Source of the DNA: an uncultured Bifidobacterium sp. | GTDB lineage: Bacteria; Actinomycetota; Actinomycetes; Actinomycetales; Bifidobacteriaceae | Direction of reading: 5' to 3' | DNA length: 22,884 nucleotides | NCBI RefSeq assembly: GCF_949292005.1 | Contig: NZ_CASEXV010000028.1 | Coordinates: 1-22,884 of the forward strand | Shown here: positions 15,005-22,453 of the stretch, piece after piece | Layout of the letters: each line of letters starts with the position of its first letter | How positions within the stretch are numbered: the stretch's first letter is position 1 | Notes under the pieces: generated by a model | The model's input: only the letters and a program-made list of their open reading frames with translations | Told to the model about the DNA's origin: nothing | Database searches by the model: none | Made by a program: the position numbers and the translations under genes

Positions 15005-16104
15005 CAGTAAGGGATTGGCTCCTCGGGGCGCGCCCATGGACACTGGTGATGGGCGCGTCCCCTGTGGTGATCGGCGCCGCGTCGGTCTGGCCGCGCGTGA
15101 TGCGTGGGGTGTGGGGTGGACAGATGTCCCACAGCCCCTGCCCTGTGACGGGAGGGAGGCCGGTGCCCAACATCGCGGCCGGTGAGGGCGTCTGCATCAC
15201 GTCGACCGCCTGGTTTCTGACCGTCGCCGTGTTGTGCCTTGTCGTGGCGATTGGCTTGCAGGTCGCCTCGAATTTTTTCAACGACTATGCCGATGGGGTC
15301 AGAGGAACGGATGAGGGTCGAGCCGCGCGGGACGTATCTCCCGTTGGTGCTCCATCGCGTCTGGTGGCGTCGGGAACGAATCCTCGGTCCGTCCTTCGTG
15401 CCGCGCTTTCCGCTGTGGCCGTCGCGGTGATGGCAGGTGTGGCCGTGGTTGTACTGACGGGGCATGTCGTCCTTCTTGTGGTGGGGGCCTTGTCCGCGAT
15501 TATGGCGTGGAAGTACTCGGGTGGGCGCAGGCCGTGGTCGCACCGAGGCTGGGGAGAAGGCATGGCGTTCCTGTTCTATGGCCCTATCGCCTGCGTGGGA
15601 ACGCAATGGGCGCTCATGGGCGGCCTGGGCTCCCTGGGTGGGCTTGATCCCTCGAACGTCATTCTGTCCATCGTCCCCGGATGTTGCGCCGCCTGCCTGA
15701 TGATGGTCAACAATCTACGTGATTGCGAATCCGATAAGGCTGTAGGTAAACGGACATTGATGGTCCGCATGGGCAGACGCCACGGCTCGGTGCTGTTCGC
15801 GGTCGTGATGGCCGTGGCCGTGGCCATTCCACTGCTGTTTTTTCAATCGTTTGAGTTGTGGACTCAGCTTGAGTGGACGGGATTCGGCGTTGCGTCGTCT
15901 GATGCCCGGCTGTGTGATGCCCCCTCCGTGACGTTCGCGGTCTGCTTCTGGTTGGTGGTGGTTTTGCTTTGCGGGCTGGTGGTGCTGGCGGCCGGCTGCA
16001 TCCGGGCTGTTTGGCGAGAGCGTTGGCCTCGGGCTTTTCGCCTGTGTGCGGGCGTGTCTGCGATGTCCTCTCTGATTGTGGCTCTGTGCGCCCTGTTCGC
16101 TTGA
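15001..16104 (+). CDS. menA: UbiA-family prenyltransferase, probable 1,4-dihydroxy-2-naphthoate polyprenyltransferase
   Basis: A 367-residue polytopic membrane enzyme. The two Asp-rich signatures that bind Mg-prenyl diphosphate are present: NFFNDYADGVRGTDEGR and NNLRDCESDKAVGKRTL. The start MTVRDWLLGARPWTLVMG matches the N-terminus of MenA, which attaches a polyprenyl chain to DHNA in menaquinone synthesis. The loop after the first membrane segment is longer than usual. The GTG at 15001 overlaps the lysS stop by 4 bases, so translation is coupled to lysS. No other men gene is in the window, and menaquinone is not usually expected in bifidobacteria, so it may prenylate scavenged DHNA or another aromatic. 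UbiA family is firm; MenA is likely. Confidence 0.85.
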   Translation: MTVRDWLLGARPWTLVMGASPVVIGAASVWPRVMRGVWGGQMSHSPCPVTGGRPVPNIAAGEGVCITSTAWFLTVAVLCLVVAIGLQVASNFFNDYADGVRGTDEGRAARDVSPVGAPSRLVASGTNPRSVLRAALSAVAVAVMAGVAVVVLTGHVVLLVVGALSAIMAWKYSGGRRPWSHRGWGEGMAFLFYGPIACVGTQWALMGGLGSLGGLDPSNVILSIVPGCCAACLMMVNNLRDCESDKAVGKRTLMVRMGRRHGSVLFAVVMAVAVAIPLLFFQSFELWTQLEWTGFGVASSDARLCDAPSVTFAVCFWLVVVLLCGLVVLAAGCIRAVWRERWPRAFRLCAGVSAMSSLIVALCALFA

Positions 16105-16187
16105 GGCGCGCGGATCGGATGTTTCGGGTGTGCGTCGTTCGCGGACACCTTCGTGCCCATTCGTGGAATGTCGTCTGTCCTCGCGCG

Positions 16188-16199
16188 TAGCATGACGTT
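16188..16199 (+). promoter_or_regulatory. -10 element (TAGCAT) placed for leaderless gpmA transcription
   Basis: TAGCAT (16188-16193) fits TANNNT and ends 6 bases before the gpmA ATG at 16200. No SD is present in the preceding bases. The rest of the 95-base gap after the prenyltransferase gene shows no terminator. Confidence 0.45.
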
Positions 16200-16940
16200 A
16201 TGTCTTACAAACTGGTATTGCTCCGACATGGTCAGAGCGCATGGAACAAGACCAATCAATTCACCGGCTGGGTGGATGTCCCGCTGACTGAGCAGGGCGT
16301 CGAGGAGGCCAAGCGTGGAGGCCGTCTTCTCAAGGAGAAGAATGTGCTTCCCGACATCGTCTTCACATCGTTGCTTCGTCGTGCGATCAACACCGCGAAC
16401 TACGCGCTTGACGAGGCCGATCGTCTGTGGATTCCCGTGGAGCGCAGCTGGCGTCTCAACGAGCGTCACTACGGCGCGCTGCAGGGAAAGAACAAATCAG
16501 AGATCCGTCAGGAGTACGGCGACGAGAAGTTTATGATCTGGCGCCGCTCCTATGCGACACCGCCGCCCGAGATCAATCCCGACGACGAGTACTCGCAGAA
16601 CCATGATCCACGATATGAGGGAGATCCGGTTCCGGAGACCGAGGCCCTGGCCAACGTCGTCGCCCGTGTCACCCCCTATTGGGAGTCCGAGATCGTTCCT
16701 CAGCTCAAGTCCGGCAAGACGGTTCTGATCGCGGCTCATGGCAACTCTCTGCGCGCTATCGTCAAGATGCTTGATGGTCTGAGCGAAGAGGAGATTTCCA
16801 AGGTGAACATCCCCACCGCCATACCGCTGGTATACGAGCTTGACGAGAACCTCAAGCCCATCAAGCCCCGCGGCGAGTATCTCGATCCCGAGGCCGCCGC
16901 CGCCGGAGCCGCTGCCGTGGCCGCTCAGGGTCAGAAGTAA
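16200..16940 (+). CDS. gpmA: 2,3-bisphosphoglycerate-dependent phosphoglycerate mutase
   Basis: A 246-residue glycolytic enzyme interconverting 3- and 2-phosphoglycerate in the cytoplasm. The phospho-histidine motif LLRHGQSAWN has H10. FTGWVDVPLTEQG, TSLLRRAINTA, LNERHYGALQGKNK and the second catalytic histidine in IAAHGNSLRA are all typical of the dPGM family. The C-terminus adds an Ala-rich tail (PEAAAAGAAAVAAQGQK), as in some actinobacteria. The ATG lies 6 bases after a -10-like TAGCAT and lacks an SD, suggesting a leaderless monocistronic message. The 3' end runs into short direct repeats. Identity is firm. Confidence 0.95.
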   Translation: MSYKLVLLRHGQSAWNKTNQFTGWVDVPLTEQGVEEAKRGGRLLKEKNVLPDIVFTSLLRRAINTANYALDEADRLWIPVERSWRLNERHYGALQGKNKSEIRQEYGDEKFMIWRRSYATPPPEINPDDEYSQNHDPRYEGDPVPETEALANVVARVTPYWESEIVPQLKSGKTVLIAAHGNSLRAIVKMLDGLSEEEISKVNIPTAIPLVYELDENLKPIKPRGEYLDPEAAAAGAAAVAAQGQK

Positions 16941-16974
16941 GTCGCAACCGAAGTAAGTCGCAGAAGTCAGTCGG
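16934..16974 (+). repeat. Three short direct repeats at the gpmA stop
   Basis: GAAGTAAGTCGCA occurs at 16934-16946 and 16950-16962, followed by the related GAAGTCAGTCGG at 16963-16974. The first copy contains the gpmA stop codon, and the second repeats an in-register 'GAAGTAAG', consistent with local duplication by slippage. Confidence 0.5.
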
Positions 16975-16995
16975 GTTCGTCCCTCTGCTTTGGCG

Positions 16996-17039
16996 GCATG
17001 TGGGGTCCGCATCATCTATGTGGTGCGGACCCCACATGC
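16996..17039. terminator. 16-bp perfect inverted repeat between convergent gpmA and phoU
   Basis: GCATGTGGGGTCCGCA (16996-17011) is the exact reverse complement of TGCGGACCCCACATGC (17024-17039), around a 12-base loop. Placed between convergent genes, it is most likely a bidirectional transcription stop. No T-run follows on either strand, so it would be a non-canonical terminator or an RNA-stabilising hairpin. The remaining 120 bases to phoU show nothing recognisable. Confidence 0.55.
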
Positions 17040-17159
17040 GCTGTCCTGGGGGATGGTCGATGCCGATGTCGTTGAATGTCGATACCTCCCGTCCTGGTCT
17101 CATGTTCTGAGGCGGAGACGCGAGGTATCCAGAGGGAATGAGTCTGAAGGAGTTGGGAG

Positions 17160-17840
17160 TCAGTCGATATCGGTGCCTTCGTCGCGCGGGGGTTCCTTCG
17201 TGGGATCGAATCCTGACACGATGTAGACGACTCTGCGGGCGGCGGACACGGCGTGATCCCCGAGCCGCTCCATGAAGCGGGCCAGAAGAACCACGTTGAT
17301 CAGATCCCGCCGGGTGCCGTTCCACTCATCGGCGAGAACAAGGTCGAAGGTCCTGTGATGAAGCGCATCAAGCTGATCATCGCTGAAGATGATCTGCTCC
17401 GCGGTTGTGGCGTCCCTATCGGCCAGCATGCTCACCATTCTGTCCGCCATGGTGTGCAGGAAGGTCGCCATCTCTTCGAAGATGGGCCGCGCTTCCTCGG
17501 GTATGGCCGATTGCGGATACGTCCGTCGCGCCGCCTCGGCAAGATGGCGCGCGAGATCTCCCATGCGTTCGAAGGTGGAGGCCAGCCGCATTGTCGACAC
17601 CACAACACGCAAATCGGTTGCGACGGGGTTCTGCTTGGCAAGGAGCTTAACGCATTGATCAAGGACGCTCGACTCGAGCTCGTCGATTGCGGCATCCCCA
17701 TCTATCACGCTTTGCGCGGCCTCGACATCGCAGTCAAGGAGCGCCTTGCACGACAAGTCGATTGCGCGCCGCACATCCTGAGCCATGGTGTCGAGGTCGT
17801 CCGCGACGGCTCTCATCTCTTCGTTGAATATCACTCGCAT
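17160..17840 (-). CDS. phoU: Phosphate signalling protein PhoU
   Basis: A 226-residue all-helical cytoplasmic protein made of two similar three-helix halves, each with the metal-binding PhoU signature: RLASTFERMGDLARHLAE in the first and LLARFMERLGDHAVSAARR in the second. PhoU links the Pst phosphate transporter to the phosphate sensor kinase and represses the Pho response when phosphate is ample. The ATG at 17840 (MRVIFNEEM) matches the family N-terminus and has GGGAAAGG some 10 bases upstream; the longer frame to 17924 is not needed. It is divergent from the SenX3-like kinase gene, a common actinobacterial arrangement. No pst gene is in the window. Confidence 0.93.
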   Translation of the reverse strand: MRVIFNEEMRAVADDLDTMAQDVRRAIDLSCKALLDCDVEAAQSVIDGDAAIDELESSVLDQCVKLLAKQNPVATDLRVVVSTMRLASTFERMGDLARHLAEAARRTYPQSAIPEEARPIFEEMATFLHTMADRMVSMLADRDATTAEQIIFSDDQLDALHHRTFDLVLADEWNGTRRDLINVVLLARFMERLGDHAVSAARRVVYIVSGFDPTKEPPRDEGTDID

Positions 17841-17934
17841 GTGCCGCCAGCCTTTCCCGCATGGAACCGTCCGATGAAACCAGTTTATTATGCCTGCCGT
17901 GATTATCCGTTGGCATGTCTGCATACGGCGGAAT

Positions 17935-17967
17935 GTTCAGGGAAAATTCACCCGGACGTTCCCTGGG
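17935..17967. promoter_or_regulatory. PHO-box-like 11-bp direct repeats in the phoU/kinase divergent region
   Basis: GTTCAGGGAAA (17935-17945) is followed directly by ATTCACCCGGA (17946-17956), then the poorer CGTTCCCTGGG (17957-17967). The 11-base period and the TTCACCC/GTTCA cores resemble the PhoP (RegX3-type) direct-repeat units described in Streptomyces. A CAGGGAA/TTCCCTG inverted repeat overlaps the block. It lies between the phoU start (17840) and the kinase start (18028), where a phosphate-responsive site is expected. A minus-strand CATAAT (17890-17885) could serve as the phoU -10. Confidence 0.4.
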
Positions 17968-18027
17968 GATTTCCTTGTGGATTCGCTCCGGCTCAGGGGA
18001 ACCAGCGGTGCGTGGGAGAATGGGCCT

Positions 18028-19308
18028 ATGACATTATGCGCCGGGGATTTCCTATCAGGTATGACGACGCTTCGCATGGGTGTGGTGATTGCGCTCCTTG
18101 TGACATATCTTGCGGCGATGGTTCTTGTCGCGGTGCTTGTGTCTCATCGTCGCGCTGTGGGGGATTCCGACAGCGCCGGTGATGAGATCGACGATTCCGC
18201 GGTCGCGGTGCTGTCCATGTTGGATGAAGCGTCGATTGTGCTCAATGCGGCGGACGAGGTTCTTCAGGCCAGTCCGGCGGCGTACCGCATGGGGATCGTC
18301 GCGGATGATGCCGTGGTCGATGAGCGTGTGCGTGAGATGGTATCGCGCACACGGGCTGATGGGGGTGTCGCACGCGCCGACGTCACGACGTGGACACCGG
18401 AGCGTTTTATGGAGGATTCGCCTTCGTCGGATGATTCGCGCCCGATGCCCCACGGCGAATCATCCGAATCATCCGAATCATCCGGTTCGGGTGGTTCGTG
18501 CGATTCTGACGCGTCTGTGGCATCGGTGGCGCGGCGAAACTGGCTGAGAATCACCGTCTCGATGATTTCGGACGGGGTGGTGGTTGTCCTGATTGACGAC
18601 GTCAGCGAAAGGGTCCGTTTCGCTCAGATGCGCGACTCGTTCATCGAGAACGTCTCGGAACAGTTGGTCGAGCCCGCACGAACCATTGAGACGCTTGCCG
18701 CGTCTATTGAGTCCGGTAAGACCGGTCCTGATGAGATCAAGGCGGCTGCAGGCAAGGCTAGAGGATACGCATCCCATCTCAAACGGATGATGGCCGATCT
18801 CTTGCTTCTCATCAAGGCCCAAGAGCCGGTCTTGCCATCGGCGGACAATCGGATGCCGCTTCTGGCGGAGGTGACGGATGCGTGCGATGCGTGCGAGGAT
18901 CAGGCGAGACGTTATGGGATTTCACTTGCCGTCGAAGGTGATGACTCGCTTGTTGTGAACGGGGACCGTGATCAGATTCGGACCGCCATCATGAAGCTTG
19001 TCGACAATGCAATCCTGTATTCCCCCACGGGATCGACGGTGTCGGTTTCCGTCGCGGCATCCCGCTCGGGTGACCGCGCGTTGGTGCGGGTGATTGATCG
19101 GGGCGTGGGAATAGACAAAAACGAGTCAGCACGCGTCTTTGAGAGATTTTTCCGGGGAAGCAATCAGAATGATCGGACATCCGGCGGAATCGGTTTGGGC
19201 CTTGCGATCGTGAAACATGTGTCGCTGACCCACCATGGCAGCGTGTCGGTCTGGAGCACCCCGGGGGAGGGGAGCACTTTCACCATGTCCCTTCCGTTGG
19301 CGGCCTGA
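18028..19308 (+). CDS. senX3: SenX3-like sensor histidine kinase lacking the phospho-accepting histidine
   Basis: About 426 residues. One N-terminal membrane helix (VVIALLVTYLAAMVLVAVLV) is followed by a PAS-like sensing region with a Ser/Asp-rich insert, then dimerisation and ATPase domains. ATP-binding motifs are intact: N-box KLVDNAILYSP, G1 VIDRGVGID, F-box FERFFRG, G2 GGIGLGLAIVKHVSLTHHG. In the dimerisation helix the normal 'NVSHELxTP' reads NVSEQLVEP, so the phospho-acceptor His is Glu (E211). No response-regulator gene adjoins it. Its place beside phoU suggests phosphate sensing. The ATG at 18028 has GGGAGAA about 8 bases before it; 18061 is an alternative. It may act as a phosphatase, heterodimer partner or pseudokinase; these roles are inferred. 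Confidence 0.85.
   Translation: MTLCAGDFLSGMTTLRMGVVIALLVTYLAAMVLVAVLVSHRRAVGDSDSAGDEIDDSAVAVLSMLDEASIVLNAADEVLQASPAAYRMGIVADDAVVDERVREMVSRTRADGGVARADVTTWTPERFMEDSPSSDDSRPMPHGESSESSESSGSGGSCDSDASVASVARRNWLRITVSMISDGVVVVLIDDVSERVRFAQMRDSFIENVSEQLVEPARTIETLAASIESGKTGPDEIKAAAGKARGYASHLKRMMADLLLLIKAQEPVLPSADNRMPLLAEVTDACDACEDQARRYGISLAVEGDDSLVVNGDRDQIRTAIMKLVDNAILYSPTGSTVSVSVAASRSGDRALVRVIDRGVGIDKNESARVFERFFRGSNQNDRTSGGIGLGLAIVKHVSLTHHGSVSVWSTPGEGSTFTMSLPLAA
18457..18483 (+). repeat. In-frame 9-bp tandem repeat inside the kinase gene
   Basis: GAATCATCC is repeated three times without interruption (18457-18465, 18466-18474, 18475-18483), coding Glu-Ser-Ser three times in a low-complexity linker of the sensing region. 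Because the unit is a multiple of three, copy-number slippage would change linker length without breaking the frame. Confidence 0.8.
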
Positions 19309-19379
19309 GAAGAGCGACGTGGGGGCAGAAGTTGGATGCCGCGTCCAGTCCTTTCGTTTCGCTGCCGCCAAGCCTTTCA

Positions 19380-19634
19380 CTACCGTCCGAGCTGCGTGTA
19401 ATGGTCCCTGTCGAGTTTTTCCCAAATCAGCAGTGCGATTCCAACGCCGAGACCGGATATGATTACCCACAGCGCGTCTCCGGTGGGGATTCGGAGTGTC
19501 ATAAGCGCGACGCAGACCACGAGGGCGATAAGCCACAAGGCCATGCCCGCCAGAAAAACCCGGCGAAGGTTGACCCTGACGGGTTTGGGCATCGGCCTTC
19601 GCGCATCCGGGTTGATGATTGGCGCTAATTTCAT
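19380..19634 (-). CDS. DUF2530 family small membrane protein
   Basis: An 84-residue protein with a basic, proline-rich cytoplasmic start (MKLAPIINPDARRPMPKPVR) and two membrane helices, RVFLAGMALWLIALVVCVAL and ALWVIISGLGVGIALLIW, ending in a charged tail. This length, double-helix layout and 'RR...ALW.IALV' pattern fit the actinobacterial DUF2530 family, of unknown function. The ATG at 19634 is chosen over the longer frame because TATGGT (minus strand, 19646-19641) fits a -10 and ends 6 bases before it, with no SD, implying a leaderless message. It converges on the kinase gene and is divergent from manA. Confidence 0.75.
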   Translation of the reverse strand: MKLAPIINPDARRPMPKPVRVNLRRVFLAGMALWLIALVVCVALMTLRIPTGDALWVIISGLGVGIALLIWEKLDRDHYTQLGR

Positions 19635-19646
19635 AGTCTTACCATA
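19635..19646 (-). promoter_or_regulatory. -10 element (TATGGT) placed for leaderless transcription of the DUF2530 gene
   Basis: On the minus strand TATGGT (19646-19641) matches TANNNT and is followed by AAGACT and then the ATG at 19634. The gap to manA also contains a plus-strand TACCCT (19676-19681), a possible manA -10. Confidence 0.4.
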
Positions 19647-19719
19647 TACCGCTTCGCGCCTCATTATGTAGCGGGTACCCTTGTGAGGGCACCTGTTCGC
19701 GTAAGGGAGGGAGTATCCC

Positions 19720-21045
19720 GTGTACCTGATCGAGCCAGTGCTCAAAACCTATGGCTGGGGGTCGCGGGACAAGCTTCAAAGGTTGTTTGAGGATGGACCA
19801 GCCGCGCATGTTCGGGGACCGTTGGCGGAGGTGTGGTTCAGCGGACATCCCGTATGGCCTTCCATGGTCAGGATTCCGCAACGTGGATTCGTGGCATTGG
19901 ATGAGATGATCCGCACCGATCCCGCGGGCGTGTTGGGTGGAGCGGACTCCTCTCGTTTTGGCCCGGTGCTTCCCTTCCTGTTCAAAATTATCTCGGCCGA
20001 GCGTCCGTTGTCCCTTCAGGTCCATCCTGTGTCTTTTCGCGCTCGTGCTGGATTCAATCGGGAGAACCGCGATCGTGTTCCTCTCGAGTCCCCGCGTCGG
20101 TCGTACCGAGACCCGGTGGAGAAGAACGAGATGGTCATGGCTTTGGAGGCTTTCGACCTTTCTGTGGGATTCGCGAATCTTGGTCTCATAAGGAGCGTGC
20201 TGGCCAAGGTGGATCATCCATTGGCGAGGCGCATGCTGCTATGCGTTGACGAGAATGAGGGGAAGGGCTTGTCGTGGCTGACGCACGACGAGCGTGTCAT
20301 CCGTAGCGCGCTGTCGCTCGCCGTGCGGGGAGATGTCCTCGCCTGCGGCGGTTTGTCCGGTTCTTTGGAGAGGGCCGTCAGGGCGGCTTCCGATCCGCGG
20401 GAAAGGGCCATGTTGGATAACGCATTGGCGGCCGCGCGAGCTTTTCCGGATGATCCAAGCGTTATGGCGCTTCTTCTCATGAACGCGGTGAGGCTGTTGC
20501 CGGGGCAGGCCATGTATGTTCCCGCCGGCACTCTCCATACGTATATCGGCGGAACGGCCGCTGAGATCATGACGAGTTCGGATACTGTGCTTCGTGCCGG
20601 AATGACCGTCAAACCAAAAAGCGTCGACGAGGCCCTTCGGGTAATCGCTTACGATGGGCCTCGTTCGGGAGGCCCGCTGGAGGCATCGCAGGGTTCCGTG
20701 TGCGTTTCGGGTTGTTGCGGGGCGGATGTGCGGGTTATGGATCCGGGTGTCGAGGAGTTCATGTTGACATGGTGCGGGCTTCCGGGGGGTCCAGGTTCCG
20801 GTGCGACGCGGGAACACGACACGTCACGGGTCGATGTCATAGGAAGGCCGCGCGTGGACCTGTCTCCTGGACATGTTCGCGTTGTACTGAGCGTGCGCGG
20901 GGACGTGTCGTGTGATTCGGAGGATGGACGAATCCGCCTTCGGCCGGGGCATGCGGCGCTTGTTCGGGCTTCCGAATCCATACATCTGGAGTCATATGAC
21001 GACGATGGCGAGGCCGTCGTTCTGGTGGCCTCGCCTGAGGGGTGA
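19720..21045 (+). CDS. manA: Mannose-6-phosphate isomerase, class I
   Basis: A 441-residue cytoplasmic zinc enzyme interconverting mannose-6-phosphate and fructose-6-phosphate. The family zinc ligands are present: Q100 and H102 in SLQVHP, E137 in EKNEM, and H273 in VPAGTLHTY. The catalytic-region strand TSSDTVLRAGMTVKPKSVDE is also intact. The N-terminus IEPVLKTYGWGSRDKLQRLF is typical. GTG at 19720 is the start, preceded by AAGGGAGGGAG. The gene ends 8 bases before the convergent serC stop, with no terminator between them. Divergent from the DUF2530 gene, it probably has its own promoter near TACCCT 19676-19681. Identity is firm. Confidence 0.93.
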   Translation: MYLIEPVLKTYGWGSRDKLQRLFEDGPAAHVRGPLAEVWFSGHPVWPSMVRIPQRGFVALDEMIRTDPAGVLGGADSSRFGPVLPFLFKIISAERPLSLQVHPVSFRARAGFNRENRDRVPLESPRRSYRDPVEKNEMVMALEAFDLSVGFANLGLIRSVLAKVDHPLARRMLLCVDENEGKGLSWLTHDERVIRSALSLAVRGDVLACGGLSGSLERAVRAASDPRERAMLDNALAAARAFPDDPSVMALLLMNAVRLLPGQAMYVPAGTLHTYIGGTAAEIMTSSDTVLRAGMTVKPKSVDEALRVIAYDGPRSGGPLEASQGSVCVSGCCGADVRVMDPGVEEFMLTWCGLPGGPGSGATREHDTSRVDVIGRPRVDLSPGHVRVVLSVRGDVSCDSEDGRIRLRPGHAALVRASESIHLESYDDDGEAVVLVASPEG

Positions 21046-21053
21046 TGGCGTGG

Positions 21054-22211
21054 CTATCGAATCCTGTCGACGATGTAGTCGACGCAGTTGGTCAGCGCCT
21101 CGACATCCGATGGCTCGACGGAGGGAAACACCCCGATGCGGAGCTGGTTGCGTCCAAGCTTGCGGTATCCCGACGTGTCTTTGATTCCGTTATCCGACAG
21201 CATGGACACGACGGCGGAGGCGTCGATGGTCGGGTCGAGATCGATGGTGACAACCGAATGCGACCGGGCGCCAGGGTCGGACACGAAGGGGGATGCGTAG
21301 TCGCTGCGGTCGGCCCAGTCGTAAAGGATATTCGCGGACGTTCGGCAGCGGGACGTGGACCAATCCAATCCGCCATTCTCATTAAGCCAGTGAATCTGAT
21401 TTTCCATCATGATCAGCGTGGCGACGGCCGGAGTGTTCAGCGTCTGTTCCTTGCGGGAGTTCTCCAGTGCCGTCGTGAGGGAGAGGAATGACGGAACCCA
21501 TCGGGTCGATGACTCGCGACGGGATGAGGATTCGACGGCGTAGGCCCGTTCGATCGCCTCAGGGGACAGAACGGCGAACCATAGTCCGCCGTCCGCGCCG
21601 TATGCCTTCTGCGGAGAGAAGTAGTAGGCGTCGGTCTGAGCCACATCGATCGGGAGCGCGCCGGATGCGCTGGTCCCATCTATGAGGATCAACGCACCTT
21701 GCTGAGCGCTGCCCTTGACACGAGCGACCGGAGCGCTGACTCCGGTCGACGTCTCGTTATGCGCCCAGCAATAGGCGTCCACACCCTCGGTGAGGAGCGG
21801 AAGCTTGTAGGTTCCCGGCTGCGAGGAGAACAGAACCGGGGAATCGAGGAACGGGGTGTTGGCGGCCTCCGTCGCGAATTTTGCGCTGAACGATCCATAG
21901 CTGCCGAACGCGGCCTTGCGGTTGATCAGACATGCGCATGCGATATCCCAGAAGGCGCTTGCTCCGCCATTGCCCAGCGCTATCTCGTATCCGTCGGGGA
22001 CTCGGAGGAACGCTCGTAGACCGTCCCTGATCGAGGCCACGAGTCTGCGCACGGGGGGCTTGCGATGCGATGTCCCCAGAAGCGTTCGTCCACCATCATC
22101 CAGCGCCTTGATCTGATCGGGACGAATCTTGCTTGGACCGGATCCGAACCTGCCGTCATGAGGAAGCAGATTTTGGGGAATCCGTATGCCTTCATTCGTG
22201 CCTTCATTCAT
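21054..22211 (-). CDS. serC: Phosphoserine aminotransferase
   Basis: A 385-residue PLP enzyme that makes 3-phosphoserine from 3-phosphohydroxypyruvate and glutamate in serine synthesis. It has FGSGPSKIRPDQI, LLGTSHRKPPVRRLV, the substrate-binding LGNGGASAFWDIA, AHNETSTGV, LIDGTSASGALPIDV and the Schiff-base lysine in YYFSPQKAYGADGG. The long SPQKAYG-type form is that of the mycobacterial/actinobacterial SerC branch. The ATG at 22211 is chosen over upstream in-frame codons: on the minus strand TACCCT ends 7 bases before it and no SD is present, suggesting a leaderless message. It is divergent from the secreted-protein gene. Identity is firm. Confidence 0.93.
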   Translation of the reverse strand: MNEGTNEGIRIPQNLLPHDGRFGSGPSKIRPDQIKALDDGGRTLLGTSHRKPPVRRLVASIRDGLRAFLRVPDGYEIALGNGGASAFWDIACACLINRKAAFGSYGSFSAKFATEAANTPFLDSPVLFSSQPGTYKLPLLTEGVDAYCWAHNETSTGVSAPVARVKGSAQQGALILIDGTSASGALPIDVAQTDAYYFSPQKAYGADGGLWFAVLSPEAIERAYAVESSSRRESSTRWVPSFLSLTTALENSRKEQTLNTPAVATLIMMENQIHWLNENGGLDWSTSRCRTSANILYDWADRSDYASPFVSDPGARSHSVVTIDLDPTIDASAVVSMLSDNGIKDTSGYRKLGRNQLRIGVFPSVEPSDVEALTNCVDYIVDRIR

Positions 22212-22224
22212 GGCTTTCAGGGTA
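22212..22224 (-). promoter_or_regulatory. -10 element (TACCCT) placed for leaderless serC transcription
   Basis: On the minus strand TACCCT (22224-22219) fits TANNNT, followed by GAAAGCC and the serC ATG at 22211. No SD or clear -35 is visible. The remaining divergent gap to 22453 contains a TGACC-CAA-GGTCA dyad near 22393-22410 (weaker flanks) and CATCGTCC repeated on either side of it, possible regulator sites without further support. Confidence 0.4.
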
Positions 22225-22453
22225 GCCGCCGCTATGGATGGAAGGCGTCTCCGCGAAGGCCTTCCGCGTGTTCGTCCGCGAGTCCACTCCGGGGTTCGCA
22301 AGAAGCATGTGTTAACATACCGCCGTTGCCGTATCGCCGGGACTGTGAGAGGCCCTCGACGATCGTGAAGATGATGATGGCATCGTCCTTCGGTGACCCA
22401 AGGTCATCGTCCCATCAAGCGGACGATTGACAGTATTCTCAAGGAGTGTGGTG

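Noticed and set aside
17253..18182. 309-codon plus-strand frame over phoU
   Set aside because: It runs opposite to phoU, whose metal-binding motifs are intact, and its product lacks recognisable features. It only extends into the divergent promoter region.
19297..19371. TTGGCGGC/GCCGCCAA inverted repeat at the end of the kinase gene as a terminator
   Set aside because: The arms are about 60 bases apart, with no compact hairpin and no T-run.
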